Of a stretch of DNA of 64,000 nt, positions 56,356 to 64,000 are shown one piece after another. A program made the position numbers and the translations under genes. The stretch's first letter is position 1, and every line of letters begins with the position of its first letter. Source of the stretch: Cognatishimia activa (GTDB lineage: Bacteria > Pseudomonadota > Alphaproteobacteria > Rhodobacterales > Rhodobacteraceae); assembly GCF_026016445.1 (NCBI RefSeq), contig NZ_CP096147.1, forward strand, positions 312,501 through 376,500, read 5' to 3'. The notes beneath the pieces were generated by a model that was not told where the DNA came from, did not search any database, and saw nothing but the letters and a program-made list of their open reading frames with translations.

Positions 56356-57816
56356 TTAGGCGGGTGAGAGGGCCGATGTAACTGCTGGATACAAAGCCCT
56401 GAATTGCGCATATCGTTCTTGATAGATCGACACCAAACTGGCGTCAGGTTCAATGGTTTTTGCAATCTCAGGCTTGCTCATCAGGCTATTTATATCGCCG
56501 CCAATATCAGCGGCCATCGCCAAACGTGCGGCCCCCAGCGCTGCGCCGAACTCTCCCTTGGCCGGTAAATCCAAAGTAACATCCAGCACGTTAGCGATGG
56601 TTTGCAGCCAGAACGGGGATTTGCTGCCCCCGCCTGTTGTTGTCAAAGCGGAGATTTCGGTGCCTGTCGAGCGCAACGCATGAAGGCAATCCGCCAGCGA
56701 GAAGGCGACACCTTCCATGACCGCCGCAGTCAGATCAGATTGATCCGATGAGATGTCCATTCCAGCAAAGACACCACATGGTGTCGCTGTGTTGTGAGGT
56801 GTTCTTTCGCCTGACAAGTAGGGCAGGAACAGAGCGGAAGTTGGGCCGGAAGGTTTTTCAGGCAATGTCCCGGCCAGCGCGGCGGGTGTGGAACCTGTGA
56901 CTTTCGCAAGCCAATTCAAACTATCGGTTGCCGCCAGCGTTACGCCCATCTGAAACCAAGTATCTGGCACCGCGTGGCAAAAGCTGTGCACTGCCTTGTC
57001 GGGGGCAGGAGCATAGGTATCGCTTGCCGCAAACAGCACACCAGAAGTTCCCAGTGAAACAAAGCCATCGCCCGCAGAAAGGCAGCCAAGACCACAGGCG
57101 GCAGCCGCGTTATCTCCGCCTCCACCGGCGACTATGACTGGGCCTGTCATGCCCCATTCAGACCTCAGCTGATCGCGGAGTTCGCCTGCTTGATCGCTGC
57201 CTTCAACTAATTGCGGCATCTGGGCTTCAGACAGCTGGCATGTATCCAGCAATTCGCTAGACCAGCTGCGTGTTCCCACATCCATCCAGGACGTGCCGGC
57301 ACTGTCAGACATATCGCTTAGGCTTTCACCGGTGAGCCAGAATCTAAGATAGTCCTTTGGTAACAAAATCTTATGTATCGCAGCAAAGACGTCAGGCTCG
57401 TTCTCTCGGACCCATTCGATTTTGGGGGCTGTGAAGCCGGGAAAGACGATATTCCCTGTCGTATCGCGGAACATGGGCATTGCATCAAAGCGACGTGCCT
57501 GCGCGTCGGCGCGGGTGTCATTCCATAGCATACAAGGCCGCAGGACGTCGCCATTCCGATCAATCAGAGTGGCGCCGTGCATATGGCCGCTCAGGCCAAT
57601 CGCCTGTACTGCAGCAACCTCTTTGGGATGCTGTGAACGCAATTCTGCCATCGCTTTTCGGCAGGCATTTATCCATTCTTCGGGATTTTGTTCGCTCCAG
57701 CCAGGTTGGAGATGGGTGACTAAACAGGGGGCAGATGCCTCCCCCACAACACAGCCATCAGCATCAACCAATAGCGCGCGTATACCCGATGTTCCAAGAT
57801 CGAGGCCTAGGTACAT
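56356..57816 (-). CDS. xylB: xylulokinase
   Basis: 486 residues, FGGY kinase. ATP-binding start YLGLDLGTSGIRALLVD, catalytic region GLSGHMHGATLIDRNG and LWNDTRADAQA, and C-terminal TTGGGSKSPFWLQTIANVL are typical of XylB. It phosphorylates D-xylulose to D-xylulose 5-phosphate for the pentose phosphate pathway. It is the first gene of a minus-strand operon with aldose 1-epimerase and the dihaem peroxidase. A perfect 23-base palindrome sits 16 bases upstream of its start. Confidence 0.95.
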   Translation of the reverse strand: MYLGLDLGTSGIRALLVDADGCVVGEASAPCLVTHLQPGWSEQNPEEWINACRKAMAELRSQHPKEVAAVQAIGLSGHMHGATLIDRNGDVLRPCMLWNDTRADAQARRFDAMPMFRDTTGNIVFPGFTAPKIEWVRENEPDVFAAIHKILLPKDYLRFWLTGESLSDMSDSAGTSWMDVGTRSWSSELLDTCQLSEAQMPQLVEGSDQAGELRDQLRSEWGMTGPVIVAGGGGDNAAAACGLGCLSAGDGFVSLGTSGVLFAASDTYAPAPDKAVHSFCHAVPDTWFQMGVTLAATDSLNWLAKVTGSTPAALAGTLPEKPSGPTSALFLPYLSGERTPHNTATPCGVFAGMDISSDQSDLTAAVMEGVAFSLADCLHALRSTGTEISALTTTGGGSKSPFWLQTIANVLDVTLDLPAKGEFGAALGAARLAMAADIGGDINSLMSKPEIAKTIEPDASLVSIYQERYAQFRALYPAVTSALSPA

Positions 57817-57831
57817 GTCTCCCTCCCTTTA

Positions 57832-57854
57832 TTTATTTTAGTTACTAAAATAAA
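57832..57854. promoter_or_regulatory. perfect palindrome upstream of xylB
   Basis: Arms TTTATTTTAGT and ACTAAAATAAA flank a single T. It covers the region between the uxuA stop and the xylB start and is probably an operator. Its core differs from that of the xylF/xylR palindrome, so a different protein, or a degenerate ROK site, may be involved. Confidence 0.65.
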
Positions 57855-57888
57855 AAGGAAGAAGTCAATGCTGTGTTGTGATCAAGGC

Positions 57889-59091
57889 TTAGTTTGAGAC
57901 TGCTGCCATGACACCGCGAAGCTCTGCCAGCCCACGCATGCGACCGATCAGAGGGTATCCAGGCATGCTTTCCTGCACCTGATCGTGCAGCAAATCTTGG
58001 CCGTGATCTGGTCGCATCGGGATTTGCCAATCCGCACGACCCTCTGTTTTGCGCCGAGACTGTTCAGCCATCAGCGCCTTCACTGTGCCAACCATGTCGG
58101 TGTCACCAGCCAAGTGTTCTGCTTCATAGAAACTGGTCCGAGAGCCATCCGCAGGGGCAATCCGGCTTGTGTTGCGCAAGTGCGCAAAATGAATGCGATC
58201 CCCAAGCCGTTCGACAAAGCCGGGGCCATCAAAGTCTGGGTTCACACCCAACGACCCAGTGCAAAGCGTGATTCCATTGCTGTGGCTATCCACAGCCTGC
58301 ATCACAGCCGCATAGTCCGCTTCAGACGACATAATGCGCGGCAGACCCAGAAGCGAGAAGGGGGGATCATCAGGATGGCAGCACATCCGTATCCCCAGAC
58401 GTTCTGCGGTTGGGATAACTTCGCTTAAGAAATCGACGAGGTTCTGTCGCAGGACGTCTCGCGTCATCCGAGCGTAAGTTGCGAGATGATCGCGGATTTC
58501 TTCAGCGGTCCATCCGTCATTCGCGCCGGGCAGGCCCGCGACAATATTCTGCTGCAGCGCCAGCTTGGCAGCGTCATCCATCTGCGCAAATCGACGTTCT
58601 GCGTCAAAGACGATGTCAGATGAGTAATCCGCCTCGCCCCCCGGACGTTTCAGGATAAAGAGATCAAAGGCAATAAAATCGACCAGATCAAAGAGCATTG
58701 CCGATGCGCCTGTTGGCATAGGTGCGCGCAGGTTGGTGCGTGTCCAATCCAGAACCGGCATGAAGTTGTAGCAAATTGTGTAAAGACCTGCAGACGCAAG
58801 GTGTTCCAAGCTCGTGCAGTAGTTTTCAATATGGGATTTATAGTCTGAACCTTTGGTCTTGATGACCTCAGACACTGGTAGACTTTCCACCACATCCCAT
58901 GTCACACCCGAAGCTGCGCCATTTGGCAGGCGCTCGATTTCAAGCTTTCGTTTTTCAATCTCTTCCAGGCTCCAGATGGTCCCGTTTTCGATATGGTGAA
59001 GGGCGCTGACAACGCCCTCCACACCAACCTGCGGCAGATCAGAAATGTTGACTGTATCCGCTGGCCCAAACCAGCGCCAAGTTTGACGCAT
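57889..59091 (-). CDS. uxuA: mannonate dehydratase
   Basis: 400 residues from the ATG at 59091, with a GTG one codon earlier. Seen are TWRWFGPADTVNISDLPQVG at the N-terminus, YNFMPVLDWTRTNL, the metal-binding CCHPDDPP motif and HFAHLRNTSR. UxuA removes water from D-mannonate, giving 2-keto-3-deoxygluconate in hexuronate breakdown. It follows the ABC transporter ATPase by six bases. A matching fructuronate reductase and KDG kinase are not in the window; mannonate itself or a glucuronide could be the imported substrate. Confidence 0.95.
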   Translation of the reverse strand: MRQTWRWFGPADTVNISDLPQVGVEGVVSALHHIENGTIWSLEEIEKRKLEIERLPNGAASGVTWDVVESLPVSEVIKTKGSDYKSHIENYCTSLEHLASAGLYTICYNFMPVLDWTRTNLRAPMPTGASAMLFDLVDFIAFDLFILKRPGGEADYSSDIVFDAERRFAQMDDAAKLALQQNIVAGLPGANDGWTAEEIRDHLATYARMTRDVLRQNLVDFLSEVIPTAERLGIRMCCHPDDPPFSLLGLPRIMSSEADYAAVMQAVDSHSNGITLCTGSLGVNPDFDGPGFVERLGDRIHFAHLRNTSRIAPADGSRTSFYEAEHLAGDTDMVGTVKALMAEQSRRKTEGRADWQIPMRPDHGQDLLHDQVQESMPGYPLIGRMRGLAELRGVMAAVSN

Positions 59092-59097
59092 CACGTC

Positions 59098-60186
59098 TTA
59101 GGCCTTTCGCAGAGAGTTTCCGGTCGCAGTGTCAAAGAGGTGAATGTGCTCTCTGTCAATCACAATACCAACTTCTGAGCCGTGACCCACGTTGGTCTGA
59201 CCGCGCAGGTGCACCGTGATTGGGATATCGCCGCTTTGACCAAAGACAAAGGACTCACCGCCAAGCTGTTCTGCATCGCGCACAGAGACAGTCATGTCTG
59301 CGCCAGCCCCTTCAGCAATGGTCAGATGGTTCGGGCGGAACCCAAGGGTGATCCCTGCGCCTTCGGTGACATCAAACGCAGATGCCTCCAATGCCATGGA
59401 CACGCCAGTTTTGGTTTTGAAGGCCAGAGACCCGCCATCGATCTTTTCAGCGGTACCTTCCACGAAGTTCATTTTCGGGGAGCCAATGAAACCCGCGACA
59501 AAGATGTTGTCGGGTTTGTTGTAGATATCCAGGGGTGCTCCGAATTGCTCTACTTCACCCAGACGTAGAACGGCGATCTTATCGGCCATGGTCATCGCTT
59601 CCACCTGATCGTGGGTCACGTAGATCATGGTGTTGCCAAGACGGCGGTGCAGATCGGCGATCTCGCCCCGCATATCCACGCGCAGTTCAGCATCCAGGTT
59701 CGACAGAGGTTCGTCAAAGAGGAAGATCGATGGTTCACGTACCACGGCGCGGCCAATCGCGACCCGTTGACGTTGACCGCCCGATAGATCCTTTGGCTTT
59801 CGGTCCAGCAGCATATCGATTTGCAGCATTTTGGACACCGATGCGATTTTGCTCTCGATCTCTTCTTTGCTGGTTTTGATATTCTCCAAACCAAACGACA
59901 GGTTTTGGCGCACGGTCATATGCGGGTAAAGCGCATAAGACTGGAACACCATCGCCAGGCCTCGATCCGCTGCGGCGACGTCGTTCACGACCTCGCCACC
60001 AATGGAAATCGTACCGCCGGTAATGCCTTCCAGGCCGGAAATCATCCGTAGTAGGGTGGATTTACCGCAGCCCGATGGGCCAACAAAGACACAGAATTCG
60101 CCCTGTTTGATGTCGAGATCGACACCTTTGATGACTTCGACATCGCCATAGGATTTGCGGACGTCTTTTAGAACAAGTTGTGACAT
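59098..60186 (-). CDS. sugar ABC transporter ATP-binding protein (UgpC type)
   Basis: 362 residues. Walker [11 protein letters not shown]-loop [13 protein letters not shown], signature [14 protein letters not shown], Walker [12 protein letters not shown] and H-loop TMIYVTHDQ are intact; the C-terminal TOBE/OB region (about 240-355) holds GFRPNHL. It energises the transporter encoded just upstream on the same strand. It is a close paralogue of the polyol ATPase at 29219-30220; identity is high in the nucleotide-binding half and low in the tail. Name of substrate is unknown; uxuA downstream suggests a uronate or derivative. Confidence 0.94.
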   Translation of the reverse strand: MSQLVLKDVRKSYGDVEVIKGVDLDIKQGEFCVFVGPSGCGKSTLLRMISGLEGITGGTISIGGEVVNDVAAADRGLAMVFQSYALYPHMTVRQNLSFGLENIKTSKEEIESKIASVSKMLQIDMLLDRKPKDLSGGQRQRVAIGRAVVREPSIFLFDEPLSNLDAELRVDMRGEIADLHRRLGNTMIYVTHDQVEAMTMADKIAVLRLGEVEQFGAPLDIYNKPDNIFVAGFIGSPKMNFVEGTAEKIDGGSLAFKTKTGVSMALEASAFDVTEGAGITLGFRPNHLTIAEGAGADMTVSVRDAEQLGGESFVFGQSGDIPITVHLRGQTNVGHGSEVGIVIDREHIHLFDTATGNSLRKA

Positions 60187-60196
60187 GATCTATCCC

Positions 60197-61249
60197 TTAT
60201 TTCCCGCCCGTCGACGCAATACCGGTGGCGATATATTTTTGGAGGAATGCGAAAACGCAGGCGATGGGTAGCAGAACCAGCATGGTCATGGCCAAGAGGT
60301 TGCTCCATTGCGTTTCCAAGTCCCCTTGGAAGGAGTTCAACGCCAATTGCAGCGTGAAGTTTTCGGTGCTTGAGAGCACGATGAGCGGCCAGAGGAAGTC
60401 GTTCCAGCGCCACATGATCGCGAGGATCGCAAGCACGGCAATTGCCGGGGCGGAGAGCGGAATGATGATCCGCCAGAAAATTTTCCATTCGCTGGCTTTA
60501 TCCATACGGGCCGCGTCCAGAATTTCATCAGGAATGGTCAGCATGTATTGCCGCAGAAGGAACACACCGGTCGGCGTCGCGGCGCCGGGGATAATTACAC
60601 CCCAAAGGCTGTCCGCCATATTGAGTTCCTTGGTGATCAAGAACAGCGGTACCAAGACCACGGTCTGCGGGATCATCAGCGTACCGATGACCAACGCAAG
60701 AACCACCATGCGGCCTTTGAACTGGTATTTAGACAGGGCAAAGGCGGCCATGGAGTTTACGACCAGCATGATGATTGTGGCCGTCGCGGTGATGAAGACC
60801 GAGTTCATGAAGAACTTCAGGAAGTTAAACTTCTCAAACAGCTCAACATAGTTATCCGTTGCGAGCGAGAAGCTCTCGATGGGTTTTCGATCTTGGATGT
60901 TCACCTTCAGACGGGTCTCTGGATCATCCGGGCGCACCATCTGCGCGACAAGGCCGATGCGGCGAATTTGCGCCAGTGTTTCACCAGCATATTCGCCATC
61001 GGTGATTTCAAACAACGCAAGTGGTTCATCATAGCCCGGAACCACGACGGTTTCCGCTTCCATTGGAAGGATCCGAGGAGGGAATCGCGCCAGTTCCGCG
61101 TCTGTCTTAAAGGATGACAGGCCTAGCCAGATCACCGGCAGGAACATCAAAAGGACGCCGAGGCCGAGGTAAATATAGCTGACCCAATCGGTCCAATCAG
61201 GCTTGCCATGGCCGCGCGTGCGGGTGAGGAAAGAAATCACTTTAGCCAT
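60197..61249 (-). CDS. sugar ABC transporter permease 2 with periplasmic insertion
   Basis: 350 residues, MalG type, about 65-70 longer than its relative at 28376-29209. After the first helix (about 24-46) and the FKTDAEL segment there is an insertion of about 65 residues (about 63-128) predicted to be periplasmic, then the typical TDNYVELFEKFNFLKFFMNSVF. The EAA loop is ILDAARMDKASEWKIFWRIIIPL. It overlaps the start of its partner permease gene by eight bases. The insertion could contact the binding protein. Confidence 0.93.
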   Translation of the reverse strand: MAKVISFLTRTRGHGKPDWTDWVSYIYLGLGVLLMFLPVIWLGLSSFKTDAELARFPPRILPMEAETVVVPGYDEPLALFEITDGEYAGETLAQIRRIGLVAQMVRPDDPETRLKVNIQDRKPIESFSLATDNYVELFEKFNFLKFFMNSVFITATATIIMLVVNSMAAFALSKYQFKGRMVVLALVIGTLMIPQTVVLVPLFLITKELNMADSLWGVIIPGAATPTGVFLLRQYMLTIPDEILDAARMDKASEWKIFWRIIIPLSAPAIAVLAILAIMWRWNDFLWPLIVLSSTENFTLQLALNSFQGDLETQWSNLLAMTMLVLLPIACVFAFLQKYIATGIASTGGK

Positions 61250-62210
61250 CGACGTTCTTCCTGTTGATCCAGAGTTGAATGATGGTCAGCACAACCAGAA
61301 CCGCTGCCAACAAGAGCGAAGCCGCTGCAGCTGGTCCAAAGAGGCGCGGTGCACCCGCAAATCCGGTTTCATAGACGTATTGAATGATCAGCGTGGTTGC
61401 AGAACCTGGTCCGCCTCCGGTGAAGGCATAGACTTCTTCAAAGGTCTGAACGCCTTTAATGGTCGCCAGTACCAAGACAACCAACATGGTTGGCATCAGA
61501 AGGGGCAGGGTGATACGGCGGAACACACGCCACGGAGAGGCACGGTCCATCTTGGCCGCCTCATAGACGTCGCGGGGAATTGCCTGCAGGCCAGCCAGAA
61601 GAATAAGCGTGTAGAACCCCATATGGGCCCAGACAGACAGGAAGACGCTCCAGCCAAAGGCCCAGGAGCGATCAAGCAACCAGTTGAAGGTCTCAAGCCC
61701 CATGCCATCCAGCCAGGCATTCAGGATGCCTTCACGCTGAAGGATCCATTTCCAGATCAGCGCAACAACAACAGGGGACAGCAATACAGGGAAGAAGAAA
61801 ACAGCGCGGAAAAAGCCGCGCGCGCGGATCTCACGGTTCAGGATGATCGCTGTGATCAGAGCAAAAGCCACCATCAATGACACTTGAAGCACCACAAACC
61901 TCAGTGTGTTCCACACCGCGCGCCAGAAGAGGTCGTCGCGACAGGTGTTTGGATCAGCGAAATTCTCGCAATCCAGCAGGGCTGTGAAGTTTGAGCCCCC
62001 CACAAAAGGGCGGTCGCTTAACAAGATAGCATCGGTGCCAGTAACGGCATAGGCGAAGTTCAGGATCACGGGCAGGAAGGCAAATAGGCCAAACAGCACG
62101 AGGTTCGGGAAAAGGAAAATCCAAGCGGGGTTTTTCAGTCCCAGTTTGTCCTGAAGAAATTTGATCGGCCATTCGATCACCCGCATGACGGGTTCAAGGA
62201 TCATCAACAT
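61242..62210 (-). CDS. sugar ABC transporter permease 1
   Basis: 322 residues, MalF type, six or more helices. The EAA loop reads YEAAKMDRASPWRVFRRITLPLL. Between helices one and two lies a periplasmic loop with two cysteines ten residues apart (DCENFADPNTCRDD), possibly a disulfide. It pairs with the product of the downstream gene. A hairpin lies between it and the binding-protein gene. Confidence 0.93.
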   Translation of the reverse strand: MLMILEPVMRVIEWPIKFLQDKLGLKNPAWIFLFPNLVLFGLFAFLPVILNFAYAVTGTDAILLSDRPFVGGSNFTALLDCENFADPNTCRDDLFWRAVWNTLRFVVLQVSLMVAFALITAIILNREIRARGFFRAVFFFPVLLSPVVVALIWKWILQREGILNAWLDGMGLETFNWLLDRSWAFGWSVFLSVWAHMGFYTLILLAGLQAIPRDVYEAAKMDRASPWRVFRRITLPLLMPTMLVVLVLATIKGVQTFEEVYAFTGGGPGSATTLIIQYVYETGFAGAPRLFGPAAAASLLLAAVLVVLTIIQLWINRKNVDG

Positions 62211-62237
62211 GAGGAGACTCGCTTTGTGCGAAAGTGG

Positions 62238-62266
62238 GACGCCGCTCGAGAGACCCGAACGGCGTC
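62238..62266 (-). promoter_or_regulatory. intercistronic hairpin, sugar binding protein/permease
   Basis: Perfect seven-base arms (GACGCCG and CGGCGTC) with a 15-base loop lie 18 bases beyond the binding-protein stop on the minus strand. No T-run follows. Weaker than the other three, but in the same position. Confidence 0.5.
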
Positions 62267-62283
62267 GTATTTATGGACGAAGA

Positions 62284-63558
62284 TTAGTTAGCTTCGGCAA
62301 GCGCCTGTGCCAGATCTTCTTTCGCACGCATCATCGCGTCTTCAACAGACAGTTCGCCAACGATCGCCTGTGTCACACGCTGTACAGTGATGTTGAACAT
62401 TGCGCGGTTGTTTTTGTAGCCTTGGTACATGAAGGCAGGGCCTTCCAGCTTACCAACCTGCGCGCCCCAAGCGTTCAGAGCTGCCGCTGCGCCTGCGGAT
62501 GCACCTGCATAGTCAACGCCTTTCGCAGCAACAGCTGCGTGTGCCGGGATGTTTTTAGTTTTCGCAGTCATCTCAGCGTAGTTTTCTTCCTGCGCCAGAT
62601 AGTCGATCGCTTTTGCGACCAGCTCTGGGTGCTCAGTGTCAGAGAAACCTACGATACCCGCGCCACCTGGCATGCCGGTACAACCGCCCGCACCACATGG
62701 GGAACCCACAACAACCCAGTCAAACAGGTCACCTACGTCGCGGTCCATGCGGCCAACCTGCCAAGAACCGGAATAGTAGTAAACCAACTGGCCATTGATG
62801 AATTCTTGCGCCGCATCTTGGTAGCTAGAGCCACCTTGGCCCGCCCAAACGTCACGCGCCATGGTGCCGTCTTCGTGCCAGTCTACGAACTTCTGAACGT
62901 AGGCTGTGAAGCCGTCATCCACGAGGATTGCATCGCCGTTGTCGTCAAACAGTTTCGCACCGTAAGAGATTGCTGGACCTGCAATACGGTGGCCGGAACG
63001 GTCCATCGCCATTGGGAAATCAGTGCCGGTTTTCTCTGCAACCATGCGAGACGCCGCTGCCCAGTCATCCCAAGTCGCATCCGCGCCAGGAACCGCTACA
63101 CCCGCCTGATCGAACAGGGTTTTGTTGATGTAAGCACCTGTGATGGTCAGCTGAGAGTGCAGGCCGTAGATGCCTTTGTCGTCCGCAGATGCACGGTACC
63201 AATCCAGCGTGCCGCCGAAGTTTTCTTCCCAAGCTGCTGTATCAACGTATGGGGACAGGTCCAGATAGAATTTGTTCAGACCGCCAAGGTCAGTGACCTT
63301 CGCCATGTCAGGACCTGTGCCTGCCGCCAGCTGAACTGGAAGGCTTTCCAGGATCGCTTTGTATGGCACTTCGTCAATTTTGACGGTCACGCCTGGGTTT
63401 TCCGCTTCAAAACGGTCAAAAATTTCGCGCGCTGTGGAACACTCTGTCCCGTCGCTTGAGCACATATATGTGATTTCTTGCGCACTCACTGCACCGGCAC
63501 CCGCCGTTAGGCCTGCAGCCGCAACGCTGACCGCCAGTGCTTTTTTCAATGTAGACAT
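62284..63558 (-). CDS. sugar ABC transporter substrate-binding protein
   Basis: 424 residues. Signal peptide of about 26 residues ending VSA, then family 1 extracellular solute-binding protein features: EITYMCSSDGTECSTAREIFDRFEAENPGVTV, PVQLAAGTGPDMAKVTDLGGL and NGQLVYYYSGSWQ. It has two cysteines near the mature N-terminus (positions 33 and 39), which could form a disulfide. Codon use is biased as in highly expressed genes. The start is preceded on the minus strand by GGGAGGATACAAG. Substrate is unknown; downstream uxuA suggests a uronate-related sugar. Confidence 0.94.
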   Translation of the reverse strand: MSTLKKALAVSVAAAGLTAGAGAVSAQEITYMCSSDGTECSTAREIFDRFEAENPGVTVKIDEVPYKAILESLPVQLAAGTGPDMAKVTDLGGLNKFYLDLSPYVDTAAWEENFGGTLDWYRASADDKGIYGLHSQLTITGAYINKTLFDQAGVAVPGADATWDDWAAASRMVAEKTGTDFPMAMDRSGHRIAGPAISYGAKLFDDNGDAILVDDGFTAYVQKFVDWHEDGTMARDVWAGQGGSSYQDAAQEFINGQLVYYYSGSWQVGRMDRDVGDLFDWVVVGSPCGAGGCTGMPGGAGIVGFSDTEHPELVAKAIDYLAQEENYAEMTAKTKNIPAHAAVAAKGVDYAGASAGAAAALNAWGAQVGKLEGPAFMYQGYKNNRAMFNITVQRVTQAIVGELSVEDAMMRAKEDLAQALAEAN

Positions 63559-63606
63559 CTTGTATCCTCCCTAAATGTCTTATTCTCTTTTTATATCAAG
63601 CCATTA

Positions 63607-64000
63607 TCATTCGGACGGCAACCAGCTTTCATACAGGTCGCAATCCTTCGTCAATGGCAGCTCGATAATCCTCTGAGTACGTGAAGACAGGTAAATCGCC
63701 GTCACCAATTCCAGTGACCGGCGTCCATCTTCTAAAGTGACGGCGTTGTTTCCACCGTTTTGTATTTTGTTCCACATGGCTTCGAAGAATCCCACGAAAC
63801 CGGGTTTTGCGTCAGGCACTTCGGCCAATATTGCATCCACTTGGGCTTGGGTTACATTTGCGCCTCGCGCCCCAAAAGTCCATTCACCTTCCGAAGGTTG
63901 GTAGGGCAGGGTGCCGCTTTCTGCTGTGAGATTCTCAAAGCAGAACCGGAAACGCGTGATGTCATTATGTGACCCTAGCGTAACGGATGAGGTTGCCAGA
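63607..64000 (-). CDS. Gfo/Idh/MocA family oxidoreductase (N-terminus beyond window)
   Basis: The frame stays open to the last base, giving 130 C-terminal residues. They include TRFRFCFENLTAESGTLPYQP, then AEVPDAKPGFVGFFEAMWNKI and EDGRRSLELVTAIYLSSRTQRIIELPL, which is the usual C-terminal end of Gfo/Idh/MocA NAD(P)-dependent sugar oxidoreductases. It lies 48 bases upstream of the sugar-binding-protein gene and in the same direction, so it likely starts or leads the operon. The cofactor-binding half is outside the window. It probably oxidises the imported sugar before mannonate dehydratase acts. Confidence 0.88.
   Translation of the reverse strand, partial: LATSSVTLGSHNDITRFRFCFENLTAESGTLPYQPSEGEWTFGARGANVTQAQVDAILAEVPDAKPGFVGFFEAMWNKIQNGGNNAVTLEDGRRSLELVTAIYLSSRTQRIIELPLTKDCDLYESWLPSE

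Noticed and set aside
62161..63459. 432-codon open frame antisense to the sugar-binding-protein gene
   Set aside because: The minus-strand gene has a signal peptide and family motifs; the plus-strand product resembles nothing.

Overview
The window looks like chromosomal DNA of a marine alphaproteobacterium of the Rhodobacteraceae/Roseobacter group. The evidence is gene content: a SmoEFGK-MtlK polyol operon, a TAXI-type TRAP transporter fused to a DUF3394 tail, an acetate operon with DUF4212/SSS symporter, AcnB, a BCKDH operon with a divergent Lrp regulator, a ROK-regulated xylose locus, and a GC content that is moderate to high by eye. Genus cannot be told from the sequence alone. Genes are densely packed with many 1-4 nt start/stop overlaps. 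I see no tRNA, rRNA, CRISPR array, insertion sequence or prophage.

Layout. (1) 1-6437, plus strand: a tightly coupled catabolic operon of unknown substrate (SDR, LacI regulator, double SnoaL-like protein, a possible 42-residue ORF, bicupin, MetE-like zinc protein, alpha/beta hydrolase, RraA-like protein). (2) 7017-15661, plus: acetate module (acetyl-CoA synthetase, an adenylate kinase, DUF4212 and SSS symporter subunits, a cNMP/CBS/DUF294 protein, a small membrane protein, a membrane-anchored DEDDh exonuclease). (3) 15768-19754, minus: class III aminotransferase, dCache histidine kinase and FixJ-like regulator, divergent from (4) 19978-24646, plus: TAXI TRAP receptor and fused permease, UspA protein, carboxymuconolactone-decarboxylase-like protein. 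(5) 24832-31719, plus: LacI regulator and sorbitol/mannitol ABC transporter with mannitol 2-dehydrogenase. (6) 31762-37572, minus: type I secretion adaptor, ABC exporter and RTX protein. (7) 38007-40802, plus: acnB. (8) 40872-45755, minus: branched-chain 2-oxoacid dehydrogenase complex, with a divergent Lrp/AsnC gene at 46001-46462. (9) 46552-57816: xylose locus (xylFHG-xylA, ROK regulator, xylB, aldose 1-epimerase) with an embedded CRTAC1-like protein and MauG-like dihaem peroxidase. (10) 57889-64000, minus: mannonate dehydratase, a four-gene sugar ABC transporter and the C-terminus of a Gfo/Idh/MocA oxidoreductase, which runs off the end.

Taken together this is a substrate-acquisition region. 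Acetate, polyols, pentose, a hexuronate or related sugar, an unknown TRAP substrate and branched-chain amino acids are all imported or degraded to acetyl-CoA and TCA intermediates, where aconitase acts. Most transport operons carry their own local regulator. Two clear perfect inverted repeats beside the LacI and ROK genes are probable operators. Each of the four junctions between a solute-binding protein gene and its permease gene contains a stable hairpin, presumably keeping receptor expression above that of the permease.

The parts least explained by known biology are the first operon, the adenylate kinase and exonuclease in the acetate operon, the secretion ATPase with a 140-residue C-terminal extension, and the CRTAC1/MauG-like pair inside the xylose locus.
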